From Bacteroidales bacterium UBA3297 (GTDB lineage: Bacteria; Bacteroidota; Bacteroidia; Bacteroidales; Paludibacteraceae): a DNA stretch of 64,000 nt. Below the pieces are notes generated by a model. It was not told where the DNA came from. It worked only from the letters and a program-made list of their open reading frames with translations, and did no database searches. The stretch is from the NCBI GenBank assembly GCA_002362105.1, contig DETD01000019.1, forward strand, positions 138,725 to 202,724, written 5' to 3'. The stretch's first letter is position 1, and each line of letters begins with the position of its first letter. The translations under genes were made by a program, and so were the position numbers. Positions 44,801 to 53,196 of this stretch are shown here, piece by piece.

Positions 44801-44852
44801 GCAGCATCGAACTGCCCAGTGTCAGACACAGTATAATGATTGATTTTTTCAT
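41814..44852 (-). CDS. Large periplasmic TPR protein
   Basis: An exported protein of 1012 residues made almost wholly of tetratricopeptide repeats (for example YYRACCAFELGQPDAGLM, AEALFEIGSAYMMLGDNKTA, TAAHFLLGNSYYRTDNKAKA), a scaffold for protein interaction. I chose the ATG at 44850-44852, which begins a clean signal peptide (MKKSIIILCLTLGSSMLQAQ); the longer frame from 44906 would add 18 non-signal residues. The promoter at 44919-44952 leaves a 60-nt leader. It is upstream of the barrel gene in the same operon. Role inferred as envelope assembly or protein trafficking; not known. Confidence 0.85.
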   Translation of the reverse strand: MKKSIIILCLTLGSSMLQAQKTITYTHTDKLFNDGCEMYDLQNYGMAFRYFGDYLQQFTSKDRNINYAEAEYYRACCAFELGQPDAGLMLDQYLADCPCSNHASKARLLRGITYFNRNKFVEAADSCFSRVNVKTLNRTDKDRYYFHYGYSELQLQEYDKALSLFKQVSDGSTTYKQSAQYYEAYICYLQKNYDEALPTFLALQNSEKYATTVPYYIAQIYYSKGMYDKVLEYGLNLVEKNPGNENNAEVFRLIGESYFQQKDYDNTIKYLGMYEQRVSRIYRNDAYMLGTAYYNKGNYTEAVSRLQKVTVISNDEMAQNAYLYLGSCYLKLNDKNNARLAFEAASKLDFDKNVKEEAYYNYALIVYDQSYSPFNESVTAFESFLTQFPNSRYNEQVYNYLVNVYLTTKNYQAAYESIERIKNPSASIKAARQRVVYCLGIQEYTISNTAEAINWFTKSLEDRQCDSETEALALFWRGESYYRQLNYDKATADFNNFVVAVGARKTDVFNLGHYNLGYCYFSQKNYTKALTWFRKYVNLEDKNKTLLADAYNRIGDCYYIARDFTNASKNYNQVHTLNGPGSDYAYFQQGYIQGLQKDYKGKITTLTKLVNEYKSSEYQAEALFEIGSAYMMLGDNKTAIEKYNEVSRSFFHSPLARKSRLHAGMLYDDMGEQDNAVKQFKTVVDLYPNSEESRTALESLKKIYVDRNDVSGYATYVNSLGGLATFSASEEDSLTYVAAENLYTKEKYKEAVSAFENYLAKFPNTANKTAAHFLLGNSYYRTDNKAKAKTEFAFVAGQTGSWQAVGALARLGEIQFEQKEYTEAAASYKKLESISQKAEQKLKAQQNIMECYNEMGDADSTIMAANKLVNGSNIDINVTRKAYYLRAKAYEKKDQVAEAQADYKKLSENCMDRYGAEAEYRVAQYLYHEGKKDDAEKEIFAFIEKNTPHQYWLAKAFILLADIYISENRDFEAKQYLVSLQDNYTGTNDNIATEIKARLDDIESRESKQVKN

Positions 44853-44918
44853 CCTCGTCGAGTATGTTGTAATTATCATTCGGTTGTGGCTGTCTTTTTC
44901 TGCCACTTACCTAAATTG

Positions 44919-44952
44919 CAAAGATAAGAAAAAAGTGGGTGTATGAAACAAA
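44919..44952 (-). promoter_or_regulatory. Promoter of the TPR-barrel operon
   Basis: Minus strand TATCTTTG at 44926-44919 with TTTG at 44952-44949, 22-bp spacer. It touches the terminator of the upstream rprY-like gene. Confidence 0.55.
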
Positions 44953-44980
44953 AACGCACCGATTTTGACCGGTGCGTTTT
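44951..44980 (-). terminator. Terminator of the rprXY operon
   Basis: Perfect 10-bp stem, AAAACGCACC at 44951-44960 with GGTGCGTTTT at 44971-44980, T run on either strand, 21 bp past the regulator stop. Confidence 0.8.
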
Positions 44981-45001
44981 TTATGCTGTTTTAGTGTCTA
45001 G

Positions 45002-45715
45002 TCAGGCTTTGTTGGCGCCTGCTTCTGGAATGATGATTTTGTAACCCTTGCCGTGGATGTTGATGATTTCGACAGATGGGTCGGAACGCAAGTGTTTGCG
45101 CAATTTGGTGATGTACACGTCCATGCTGCGTGCGTTGAAGTAGTTGTCGTCAATCCAGATTGATTTCAGCGCGAAGTTCCTTTCCAAAATCTTGTTGGCG
45201 TTCTCGCACAACAGGGCCAGCAGGTCGTTCTCTTTAGTGGTGAGCTTGATGGGCTCGCCGTCTGCCGGTGTGAGGGTCTGCTTTTGTGAGTTGAACACCA
45301 GGGTGCCGAGTTGGTAGATGCCGTCTTTGTCGCTCTTCTTGCTGTTTACGCGGCGCAAGATGGCCTGTATGCGGTACAGCAACTCTTCCATGCTGAACGG
45401 CTTGGTCATATAGTCGTCGGCTCCGGCTTTGAAACCCTCGAAAATGTCTTGGCGGAGGGTCTTGGCGGTAAGGAAAATGATTGGCATGTCGGGGTTCACC
45501 TGGTGAATCTCCTGCGCGAGTGTCAAACCGTCCTTCTTAGGCATCATTACATCGAGGATGCAGATGTCGTATTTGTTTTTCAAGAAGGCGCGGTAGCCCA
45601 TCTCTCCGTCTTGCTGCAAATCGGTGTCACAGCCTTTGGCTTGCAGGTATTCGCGCAGCAGCGCGCCCAGGTTTTCGTCGTCTTCGCAGAGTAGTATTTT
45701 AGTATGTTCTTCCAT
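45002..45715 (-). CDS. rprY: OmpR-type response regulator (RprY)
   Basis: DNA-binding regulator of 237 residues. Receiver domain with acidic pocket (LLCEDDENLG), acceptor Asp near 53 (CILDVMMPKKDG) and Lys (DYMTKPFSMEEL); winged-helix OmpR domain from about 135 with LTTKENDLLALL, ARSMDVYITKLRKHLR and IHGKGYKI. It follows the kinase gene by 9 bp. Similarity of the pair to RprX/RprY of Bacteroides fragilis and Porphyromonas is by recall; this regulator controls envelope stress and other genes in those species. Confidence 0.88.
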   Translation of the reverse strand: MEEHTKILLCEDDENLGALLREYLQAKGCDTDLQQDGEMGYRAFLKNKYDICILDVMMPKKDGLTLAQEIHQVNPDMPIIFLTAKTLRQDIFEGFKAGADDYMTKPFSMEELLYRIQAILRRVNSKKSDKDGIYQLGTLVFNSQKQTLTPADGEPIKLTTKENDLLALLCENANKILERNFALKSIWIDDNYFNARSMDVYITKLRKHLRSDPSVEIINIHGKGYKIIIPEAGANKA

Positions 45716-45724
45716 GTCGTTTTT

Positions 45725-47212
45725 TTATTTTTGAGGTATACTTATTGTAAATTTTGTTCCTTTCCCTAGTTCGCTTTCCACCTTTATCAGTCCCTTGTGG
45801 TCGTCTACCACTTTCTTTACATAGGCCAGGCCAAGGCCGAAGCCTTTCACGTTGTGCAGGCTACCCGTCGGAACACGGTAGAATTTTTCGAAAATATGCT
45901 TTAAATTGTCGTGCGAGATGCCAATGCCGTTGTCCTTCACCGAAATGAACAGCTGGCCTTGCTTGTTCCAGGTGCGTACCACCAACCGCAAATCTTCCGT
46001 GCTGTACTTCAGCGCGTTGTCTAGCAGGTTGTAGATGATGTTGGTGAAGTGCACTTCGTCAACCCAAACGAATGGGTCGTCGGCCTCTAGCTCGGTCTCG
46101 ATGGTGCCGCCTTTCGCTTCAACTTTCAGCGCAAAGTTCGAGGCCACGTTCAGGCAGAGCTCGTTGATGTCCACTTCCTTTAGTTTGAGGGCCGAGTTCT
46201 CGTTCTCTAGCAGCGACATCTGGAGCACTTTCTCTATTTGTTGGCTCAGTCTCTTGGTCTCGTCGCTGATTATGCCCGAAACGTGTTTGAGCATGGATGG
46301 CGACTTGCCAATGGCCTCGTCGTTCAACATCTGTGAGGCTAGCGAGATTGACGATACCGGAGTCTTCAACTCGTGCGTCATGTTGTGCATAAAGTCGGTC
46401 CTCATTTCCGAAAGCCGCTTTTGGCGCGACAGTATCCAAAGGGTTAGTATGAATATGACCATCAGTAGCAGTGTCAGTACGGCAAATGGCACCAGCATGG
46501 TCAGCGATTGCATCAGGTAACTGTCTTTGGTCGGAAAGTAGAGCTTCAGGTAGTTCGCTTTTGGTGTCGGGTCGTTCGGATAGAGCAGCTGGATGTAGTA
46601 ATCGTCCGTCTTCCGGTCGCTCTCTGTCCTGCTGCTGTATACTTCCTTGCCGTCTTTGTTGTTGATGCTGAAGTAGTGCGGCAGGTTGATGCCGTTATAA
46701 TCCAATTCGCGTTCCAACACGTTTTTCACTTCCTCGAAGTTGATACGCTCCGACAGGGGGCGGGGGGTGGTGTTGAGCAACATTCGGATGAGGATGTCGT
46801 CGAGTTGCGCCCTTTCGCGGATGTAATGCTCCCTCAGCTTGTTTTGGATGGTCTTCGAGGTCGATTCAATGGTGTTGATGCCGTGCTTGGTCGAGATGAA
46901 GACCGATGGCTTGATGCGTGTTGCCGATGTGCTGTCGATCTTTACCTTGAACTCGTCTGCTTTAAAGGGAGTGTTGTCTCTTTCGCTGATGTTGGGCAGA
47001 TGGGCAACTGAAAATCCGTTGTCTATGTAGTCGAGCACTTCGCGCTCTTCTATCGCCTTCGCTGTGCGTAGTAGCGCGTTCTTTACCGACACGTCGAACT
47101 GGTCTTGACGCATTTCGGCCATCTGGGTCACGTAGGCGACCTCAACGGCTATCAGACCGAAGAACAACACCGACATCGCGATGCTTAATATGACGATTGT
47201 TTTCTGCTTCAC
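45725..47212 (-). CDS. rprX: Sensor histidine kinase (RprX)
   Basis: Inner-membrane kinase of 495 residues with two membrane segments (about 5-28 and 240-265, AVLTLLLMVIFILTLWIL), a periplasmic sensor of about 210 residues, HisKA with His near 280 (NMTHELKTPVSS) and HATPase with NLLDNALKYS, DNGIGI and GFGLGLAYVKK. The frame opens with GTG at 47210-47212; no ATG is available before the first membrane helix. A -7 box TAATTTTG at 47225-47218 lies only 5 bp from this GTG, so the mRNA may be almost leaderless. Partner of the response regulator next downstream. Confidence 0.88.
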   Translation of the reverse strand: MKQKTIVILSIAMSVLFFGLIAVEVAYVTQMAEMRQDQFDVSVKNALLRTAKAIEEREVLDYIDNGFSVAHLPNISERDNTPFKADEFKVKIDSTSATRIKPSVFISTKHGINTIESTSKTIQNKLREHYIRERAQLDDILIRMLLNTTPRPLSERINFEEVKNVLERELDYNGINLPHYFSINNKDGKEVYSSRTESDRKTDDYYIQLLYPNDPTPKANYLKLYFPTKDSYLMQSLTMLVPFAVLTLLLMVIFILTLWILSRQKRLSEMRTDFMHNMTHELKTPVSSISLASQMLNDEAIGKSPSMLKHVSGIISDETKRLSQQIEKVLQMSLLENENSALKLKEVDINELCLNVASNFALKVEAKGGTIETELEADDPFVWVDEVHFTNIIYNLLDNALKYSTEDLRLVVRTWNKQGQLFISVKDNGIGISHDNLKHIFEKFYRVPTGSLHNVKGFGLGLAYVKKVVDDHKGLIKVESELGKGTKFTISIPQK

Positions 47213-47352
47213 GTCTACAAAATTACATAATTATTGGGTATGTTTTTAGGATTTTTTCACAAATTTTTTAACTTAAAAAAATAGCCTTCCATCTTTATTT
47301 TTTGTATATGCCCGATTTTTCTGCAAAAAAAACGCTTTGCTGGAATAGAAAA

Positions 47353-47390
47353 AAGTCCATCCCAAACACCGCATGTGTTGGAATGGACTT
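47353..47390 (-). terminator. Terminator of the PL1-CE8 gene
   Basis: Imperfect stem of about 15 bp (AAGTCCATCCCAAACAC with GTGTTGGAATGGACTT) followed on the minus strand by TTTTTCTATT, 29 bp past the stop. Confidence 0.65.
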
Positions 47391-47418
47391 CCTTGAATTT
47401 AAATAGGATCGAAAACTG

Positions 47419-50400
47419 TTATTCTTGAAGTTTGAACTTGCGTCCGTTCTGCAGGTAGATGTGCCCTGGCGTTATGTTGTAGACACGTCGGCCAAACAGG
47501 TCGTACACATTGTTGTCTTGTCTCGTTCCGGCTTCTGCATTTAGAATTTTGGTGCCGGTTTGTGTGCATTCGCACGTTTCGGTCTCCAGTTCAATGATGA
47601 AGCAGGCTTGCCCGCTGCTGAACGTAAAGGTGAAGTAGTCGCAGACCTCTCCGTTGAAGGTGTACGAAACTTGTGCCGGAGCCGACGTAAAGTTGCCCGC
47701 GCTGGTGTTCACTGTTAGCGGCAGAGAAACGGACTGGCCGTTTATCTCGCTCAGCACGGCGGCCCCTTCGGTGGCATTGGTGTAGCCGGTAAATGTAATT
47801 TTTGTCGGCTTGGTGTTCTTTGGCAGGTAGAAGGTGTTTTGGGCACCCTTCGAGCATTTGAAGGTCTTGTAGGTGCTGCCGTTGTGGTTGATGTCCACGC
47901 CATAAAGCACGCTCTTGTCGTTTCTTCCGGTAATGGCCCAGCCGTAGCCGTCGCTCTCGTTGCAGACCCATTTGTCGGTAATGTCGTTTCCTTGGGTTGA
48001 AACGGTCGTACCGTTCCCGTAATAGAAGAGGAAGGTCTTCTTTTCAGGGGCAGTGCCGGTCTTGTTCACCCCTTTTGAAACAGGACCCAGGCCGCCCATC
48101 GCGTTGGCCGAACGGACGGTGAACACGTCGCTTTCGGTGGCGTTGGCAGGCATGGTAAAGCTGTTGTCGGCGGTGTTGGCGATGTAGGTGCCGTTCATGA
48201 AGATGAAGTAGCAGAGGGCCGAATCGTTGTGATACCAGTTGATGACGTCGCCATCTACCTTCAACAGAGGGGCGGAAACTTGTTTGCAGTCGTTGTCTGG
48301 CGTCCAGTTGTCGGAACCCGACAATACGTTCCCTACCGTATACTTTTCAGCCTCTGCGGCGCTGAGTACGGGGTTGAGGTAGACGGTTGCACCGTCTTTT
48401 GTGTACGTGGTGCGCCGGTAGCCCAAGTTGACAGAATTGCCGTTGGCGTCGGTGCTGTTATATTCGGCAAACACCGTCGGATTCACATTCATCGGGTCAC
48501 CCCAACCGGCAGCTGCCGGCTGTATCTTCATCTTGGTGTTGATGTACACGGCTTTCGGTGTTCCCTGCCACGAGCGTCCGAGCAGGTATTTGTTGTTATT
48601 GACGGGGTCGCCGTCTATGGTGCAGTTGCGGAACACATAGCCCCAGGTGCCTTCTTTAGTGGCAGGTGCCGTAATCACGTTGCTGGAAGTCCGGTATTCC
48701 AGATACAGGTTGCAGGCGTTGAAGAACACGTTGCCGTAACCGCAGATGAAGTCTACTGTTCCGTGTATGTCGCTGGTCTCCCAATAAGTCCTGTCGCTTC
48801 GGCTGTAGTAGGTGTCTTGTCCGCTGAGCAGGCGTACGTTTTTAAAGATGTTCTTCTTGCCCTCGTCTCTTATGGCCACAAAGCGGGCTGCTGGTGAGCC
48901 GGCTGGCATCTCGCCCTTGTTCTGCAGGGTGAGGTCTTGCAGGTAGAGGTTGCTTGCCGAAGAGGTGAAACTGAGGGTGGCGGTGGTGCCGATGCCCTCT
49001 TCCGCCGGTTTGTTGTAGAGCGTGACGCCGTCGGTGCTTTGTCCGATGAGGGAGACGTTGGCTGCTGACCATTTGGTCATTTGGTTGCTGTCGCCCGTCT
49101 GTGCACCAATGTTGTAGCTGCCGTCTGGTACGAAAATATAGAAACGCCCACCTTTGTGGGCTTCTGCCGCTGCTTTGGCTGCCTTGAAGTCGCCGTCGAC
49201 ACCGACCACAAAATTGAACTTCTGTTTGTTTACATAGTAATCTGAGGCCTTGATGGTGAATTCAATGTTATAGAGGGCCTCGTTAATGCCGCCAACTGTT
49301 TTCACAGTTGCGTTATAGACGCCCGCCTCGTCGTAGGCGGCACCGCTGAAGGTGATAGACTTTGCGTTGTTGTCGATGCTGTAGGTGATGCCGTCGGGTA
49401 GGTCGCCGTCTACGGTTACTGTTGTGGCATTCTCCCAATTGAAGTAGAAGGTGCCTATTTCTGCTCCTTTGTTGATGGTTTGGATAGAACCGCCAACTCC
49501 GTGTTTGATGAGTCTGGCAGAGTCTTGGGTCTCTGCGGCGTCGCAAGTGTAATCGCTAGCGGTCAGTGCGTCGCTAAGTCCCTCGCTCATAATCTCGCAG
49601 ACCAGCGAGTTCATATAGCGTTCGAGGTTGGTGTAGCCGCTTGTGTGCGGTTTCGCACCGTCGGAAGCGTCGTTCGGATTCAAACCGTTGGCGCTTTCCC
49701 ATGCGTCTGGCATGCCGTCGCCGTCTGTGTCAGTCGGGTTGGAGGTACTCTTATAGGTTGGCCAGCCGCCCACGTCGCTGGTTTTGTCAATAATGCCAAG
49801 TCCGCCCAATACCGATCCTTTGTAGGTGGCGGTGCCGTTCTTTGCCTCGTTTGCTATGCGGGTGTCTACTGCATCGCGGCTTTTTGAGGCGCCGGCTAGG
49901 GCGCACACTTTGGCAAATGCGTTAGCAGGCGTGTGTGTGGTGACGGCGGTATGGCTGAATTCGCTGTTCGATTTCAGCATGTCTTTGCTCAGGTAGCTCA
50001 GGTTGCCGGTGTTGACATCCATTCCGTTCCAATCCCAGTTGTCGCCTTTGCCGTCCATGTAGTTGCCTTTCATGTAGAACTTGCCGTATACACCTTTGGG
50101 CTGGGAATTGGAGCCGTCGTCGGCGTAGGCTTCGAAAATGCGGTATTTGATGCTCGATTTTGTAGCCGGGCCGCTTTTGTAGTAGTTGTTTACGAAGTTG
50201 TAGCTGCCGCCTTCACCGGCATATCCGCTATTGGTGCTGCCCCAGTTGTAGAACACGTTGTTGCGTAGGTCTACTTTTTCGAGGTCGGGTTCGTTTGAGT
50301 AGCGGCTGCCGCAAAGACGTGGTGTGCGGCTATCGTGGTGTGCCACAAGGTTGTGGTGGAAGCTGGCGCCCTGGCCACCCCAAATGCCGCCATAACCGTG

Positions 50401-51000
50401 GTAGCCTTTAGGGTGAAGAGAGCCGCGCAAACTTTCCGACACTAGGCACCACTGCATGGTGAAGTTCTTGTTGCCGTAGAAGGATGCGCATTCGTCGGTA
50501 CACCAGCTCATAGAGCAGTGGTCGATGATGATGTTGCTCTTGTTGCGGCCCCAAATGGCGTCGCGGTCTTGTGTGCCGTCGGAGTCTGGCTTGTCTGTTC
50601 CCAAACGGAAACGGACAAACCGGATGATGACTTCGTTGGCTCCAACAAAGACGTTGTAGTCTTTTAAGCAGATACCGTCGCCTGGCGCTGTTTGTCCCGC
50701 TATGGTAATGCTGTCGTTCTTTATGTTGAGTACTGAGTTCAATTCTATAATACCGCTGACATCGAAAACAACGGTACGCGCCCCTTTCTGGTTGACGGCA
50801 TAGCGGAGTGAGCCTGCCTTGCCGTCGTCCGACAAGTTGGTGACATGGTAGACTTTGCCGCCCCGGCCGCCTTGTGTATACATGCCGAATCCTTCTGCTC
50901 CGGGAAACGCAGGGGTGGCAGCTGTGGAACTGAGTGCCGTTGCCGTTAGTGTGGCTGCGGCCAAATACCTCATTCTGTGTATGGCTGTTGTTAATCTCAT
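47419..51000 (-). CDS. Secreted pectate lyase (PL1)-pectinesterase (CE8) fusion with sorting tail
   Basis: Bifunctional pectin enzyme of 1193 residues. After a signal peptide (RYLAAATLTATALSSTAATP) comes a PL1 parallel beta-helix (about 30-470: FPGAEGFGMYTQGGRGGKVY, IIIDHCSMSWCTDE, ending with the calcium-type DTDGDGMPDAWE), a linker domain, then a CE8 domain (about 592-880: SGQDTYY near 731, IHGTVDFICGYGNVFF with the catalytic Asp, and LLGRSWQG near 807). The end is a Por-type tail (NNVYDLFGRRVYNITPGHIY). The esterase would remove methyl groups that hinder the lyase, so the fusion couples the two steps. A long alternative start gives the ATG at 51000; M10 is also possible. Single gene, not next to any SusCD pair. 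Confidence 0.92.
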   Translation of the reverse strand: MRLTTAIHRMRYLAAATLTATALSSTAATPAFPGAEGFGMYTQGGRGGKVYHVTNLSDDGKAGSLRYAVNQKGARTVVFDVSGIIELNSVLNIKNDSITIAGQTAPGDGICLKDYNVFVGANEVIIRFVRFRLGTDKPDSDGTQDRDAIWGRNKSNIIIDHCSMSWCTDECASFYGNKNFTMQWCLVSESLRGSLHPKGYHGYGGIWGGQGASFHHNLVAHHDSRTPRLCGSRYSNEPDLEKVDLRNNVFYNWGSTNSGYAGEGGSYNFVNNYYKSGPATKSSIKYRIFEAYADDGSNSQPKGVYGKFYMKGNYMDGKGDNWDWNGMDVNTGNLSYLSKDMLKSNSEFSHTAVTTHTPANAFAKVCALAGASKSRDAVDTRIANEAKNGTATYKGSVLGGLGIIDKTSDVGGWPTYKSTSNPTDTDGDGMPDAWESANGLNPNDASDGAKPHTSGYTNLERYMNSLVCEIMSEGLSDALTASDYTCDAAETQDSARLIKHGVGGSIQTINKGAEIGTFYFNWENATTVTVDGDLPDGITYSIDNNAKSITFSGAAYDEAGVYNATVKTVGGINEALYNIEFTIKASDYYVNKQKFNFVVGVDGDFKAAKAAAEAHKGGRFYIFVPDGSYNIGAQTGDSNQMTKWSAANVSLIGQSTDGVTLYNKPAEEGIGTTATLSFTSSASNLYLQDLTLQNKGEMPAGSPAARFVAIRDEGKKNIFKNVRLLSGQDTYYSRSDRTYWETSDIHGTVDFICGYGNVFFNACNLYLEYRTSSNVITAPATKEGTWGYVFRNCTIDGDPVNNNKYLLGRSWQGTPKAVYINTKMKIQPAAAGWGDPMNVNPTVFAEYNSTDANGNSVNLGYRRTTYTKDGATVYLNPVLSAAEAEKYTVGNVLSGSDNWTPDNDCKQVSAPLLKVDGDVINWYHNDSALCYFIFMNGTYIANTADNSFTMPANATESDVFTVRSANAMGGLGPVSKGVNKTGTAPEKKTFLFYYGNGTTVSTQGNDITDKWVCNESDGYGWAITGRNDKSVLYGVDINHNGSTYKTFKCSKGAQNTFYLPKNTKPTKITFTGYTNATEGAAVLSEINGQSVSLPLTVNTSAGNFTSAPAQVSYTFNGEVCDYFTFTFSSGQACFIIELETETCECTQTGTKILNAEAGTRQDNNVYDLFGRRVYNITPGHIYLQNGRKFKLQE

Positions 51001-51060
51001 GGTAGTAGTGTAGTTAGTCTGAAAAATTAGGATGTGGAACTCATGTCTGTCCTACGTTCC

Positions 51061-51068
51061 CAAAATTA
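51061..51068 (-). promoter_or_regulatory. -7 promoter box of the PL1-CE8 gene
   Basis: Minus strand TAATTTTG, 60 bp before the ATG. The tandem 12-mer seen at the PL11 gene is not found here, so the same hybrid regulator need not act on it. Confidence 0.45.
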
Positions 51069-51193
51069 GAGGTTGCCTGTTACAATCGGCTGGAAATTTT
51101 CGTCATTTATTCTCACTTTTGTTTCAAAAAAGGCTTCCATCTGTTATTGCATGAACAAAAACTTGCATTCTTTTAACTTCAGACGCCAACAAA

Positions 51194-51228
51194 AAGAGGA
51201 TGCCTGCGTTGTTTGCCGGCATCCTCTT
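51194..51228 (-). terminator. Terminator of the InlB-like surface protein gene
   Basis: Perfect 11-bp stem (AAGAGGATGCC at 51194-51204 with GGCATCCTCTT at 51218-51228) followed by TTTTTGTT on the minus strand. Confidence 0.85.
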
Positions 51229-51249
51229 ACCTTTTGTTTTAATGGAAGA

Positions 51250-53112
51250 CTAATCTTTGATTCTGACTAGTTTCCTGCCCACTACGTAAAGTCCTTTTTC
51301 AAGATCATTGAGCGCTTCGCTCTTCTTTATGTTCTCTTTCAGCAGTCGTCCGCCAATGGTGTAAACATCCACCAGCGCGTCGGTCTCTTGTGCAGCTGCC
51401 GTATTCTTTACACCCTGCTGACTGCCTGGCTGATAGAAGTTGATGTTTATATCGTTATTCACAACAATCTTCAAGGTGTCTTTCAGATAAAACTCGTGAA
51501 AGGCATAATCGTCTTCATAGATGTACGATGTGTTATAATTGTTTGAGTGGTAGAAGAAGAGTATCGTATCGCCTTTCGCATAGCGTCCGTTGCCTTCCCA
51601 GTAATTCGTTACGTTTTTGGAGTCTGATTCAAAGGAGTCCTCATCCCACTCATTATAGAAATAGATGTTGACGTTGAACGAGTCTCCTTCGGCCGTTTCC
51701 GTTCCTATTTCTGCTATTGTCTTGTAGATGTAAAGCCCATCGTTTTTAAAGTAGTTGTCGTAGGTCAGTGTTACAACGCTGTCCGATTTGTAACCGTCTG
51801 TTGTAGGCATGGCTTTTACCAAGAAGGTGTCGTTTAGCCAAATTGGGATTTTCGCATTTTTTGGATAAGCATGAGTTTCCCCGGTTGCCTTGTTGGTGAC
51901 CAGAATAGAGTCCCTATTCATATCCTCTATAGACCGCCAATAACTTTTATCATACAGGGATTTCCCATAGAGTTTAAGTTCATCTCTTTCCCAGAAATTC
52001 ATACTGAAGTATTCGTAGGCTTTTTTAAAGTGCACGGTAATGGTGTCGTCGCCAATGACGCTGTAGTCCGAGATGGTGTCATAGGCGGCCGATTCTATAT
52101 AATCTAAAGTATAGCCTGGTATGGTGTTATATTGGAATAAGATGTCCGTTCCTTCAAGCAAACGTTCTTCGGTGAAAATCTCTCCTTCTTTTGTCTTCCC
52201 CCATGCGTTTCCTATCGTTGTGTCGCTCGAAAGTATAACGATGTTGTGATAGTCTGCTTTTTTGAAGTGCACGGTAATGGTGTCGTTACCAACAACGCTG
52301 TAGTTGGTAATCGAACCCAAAGATTTGTCATAATAGGTAGACTCCATATAGTCTATGGTATAGTCTGGTATGGTTTTATATTGGAAGGTGAATCCTGTTC
52401 CTTCGGGCAAAAATCCTACCGTGAAAACCTCACCTTCTTTTGTTTTCCCCCATACGGTTCCTATTGTTGTGTCGCTCGAATGTATAACGATGATGTGCTT
52501 TCTCTCCTCGAAGTATGCCTTGAACTCGTAGCTCTGTCCGCACTCCATGTCGTCACCGGGGTGAATGACTCTTTCACTGTTGGTTGAGCCGTCTTCCCAG
52601 TGGGAGAATTTGTAGCCGGATTTTGCTATTGCTTTTAGTATAAGTGGTTCAGATGCGTGAAGGTGGTTCTCAGGGTCGTATTCGAACTGTCCCCTGAGTT
52701 TTTCCCCTTTATCGCCGAACTGGGCGTAGGCGTCGCCCATTGTCTCGTCGGCTGGTGTTATTGTGTGTGTGGTTTTAGGGGCAGACTCAAAATAGGCAGT
52801 CAGGGTGTCGGTGCCTGATCCAGAGAAGAAGCGTGTTTGGGCTTTAACGCCGTCGCTCCAGCCTGTAAAAAGCACACAGGGTAAATCTGATGTGGCTGTT
52901 ATTTCAATGGAGTCTTTGTACTTGTTGCCATAGTTTAGTGGCCCTGCTTCCACTACTGTATGTGCTCTGCACCAGTCGTGGTTTGCTTTCAAAACAACTT
53001 CGTTAACAAAGCCTGTTGTGTCCCACTCGGGAAACTCCACAAATCCATCGCCTGCGTAGGCAGAAGAGAGTGCGGACGACATCAAGACGGAAAGCAGTAA
53101 TGTTTTCTTCAT
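51250..53112 (-). CDS. Secreted protein with divergent InlB-like repeats and sorting tail
   Basis: A 620-residue exported protein: signal peptide (MKKTLLLSVLMSSALSSAYA), beta-strand modules of the divergent InlB B-repeat kind (DLPCVLFTGWSDGVKAQTRF, ending with HFKKA or AYFE), including a tandem pair (HSSDTTIGTVWGKTKEGEVF and LSSDTTIGNAWGKTKEGEIF, each closing with VVGNDTITVHFKK or VIGDDTITVHFKK), and a Por-type tail (VDVYTIGGRLLKENI, GLYVVGRKLVRI). No enzyme domain. Probably a cell-surface or adhesive protein; function unknown. Terminator and likely separate promoter of its own. Confidence 0.8.
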   Translation of the reverse strand: MKKTLLLSVLMSSALSSAYAGDGFVEFPEWDTTGFVNEVVLKANHDWCRAHTVVEAGPLNYGNKYKDSIEITATSDLPCVLFTGWSDGVKAQTRFFSGSGTDTLTAYFESAPKTTHTITPADETMGDAYAQFGDKGEKLRGQFEYDPENHLHASEPLILKAIAKSGYKFSHWEDGSTNSERVIHPGDDMECGQSYEFKAYFEERKHIIVIHSSDTTIGTVWGKTKEGEVFTVGFLPEGTGFTFQYKTIPDYTIDYMESTYYDKSLGSITNYSVVGNDTITVHFKKADYHNIVILSSDTTIGNAWGKTKEGEIFTEERLLEGTDILFQYNTIPGYTLDYIESAAYDTISDYSVIGDDTITVHFKKAYEYFSMNFWERDELKLYGKSLYDKSYWRSIEDMNRDSILVTNKATGETHAYPKNAKIPIWLNDTFLVKAMPTTDGYKSDSVVTLTYDNYFKNDGLYIYKTIAEIGTETAEGDSFNVNIYFYNEWDEDSFESDSKNVTNYWEGNGRYAKGDTILFFYHSNNYNTSYIYEDDYAFHEFYLKDTLKIVVNNDININFYQPGSQQGVKNTAAAQETDALVDVYTIGGRLLKENIKKSEALNDLEKGLYVVGRKLVRIKD

Positions 53113-53167
53113 AAGCAGATTGATTTGATATTATGTGTATGTTAAACTTGTTTTTGTGTTCCCTCTT

Positions 53168-53191
53168 TTTTGTAATTAAGAAATTACAAAA
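53168..53191. repeat. 10-bp inverted repeat at the amidohydrolase truncation point
   Basis: TTTTGTAATT at 53168-53177 and AATTACAAAA at 53182-53191, perfect arms and a 4-nt loop. It lies between the InlB-like gene's start and the broken amidohydrolase and could be an operator or a rearrangement scar. Confidence 0.6.
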
Positions 53192-53196
53192 TAGTC

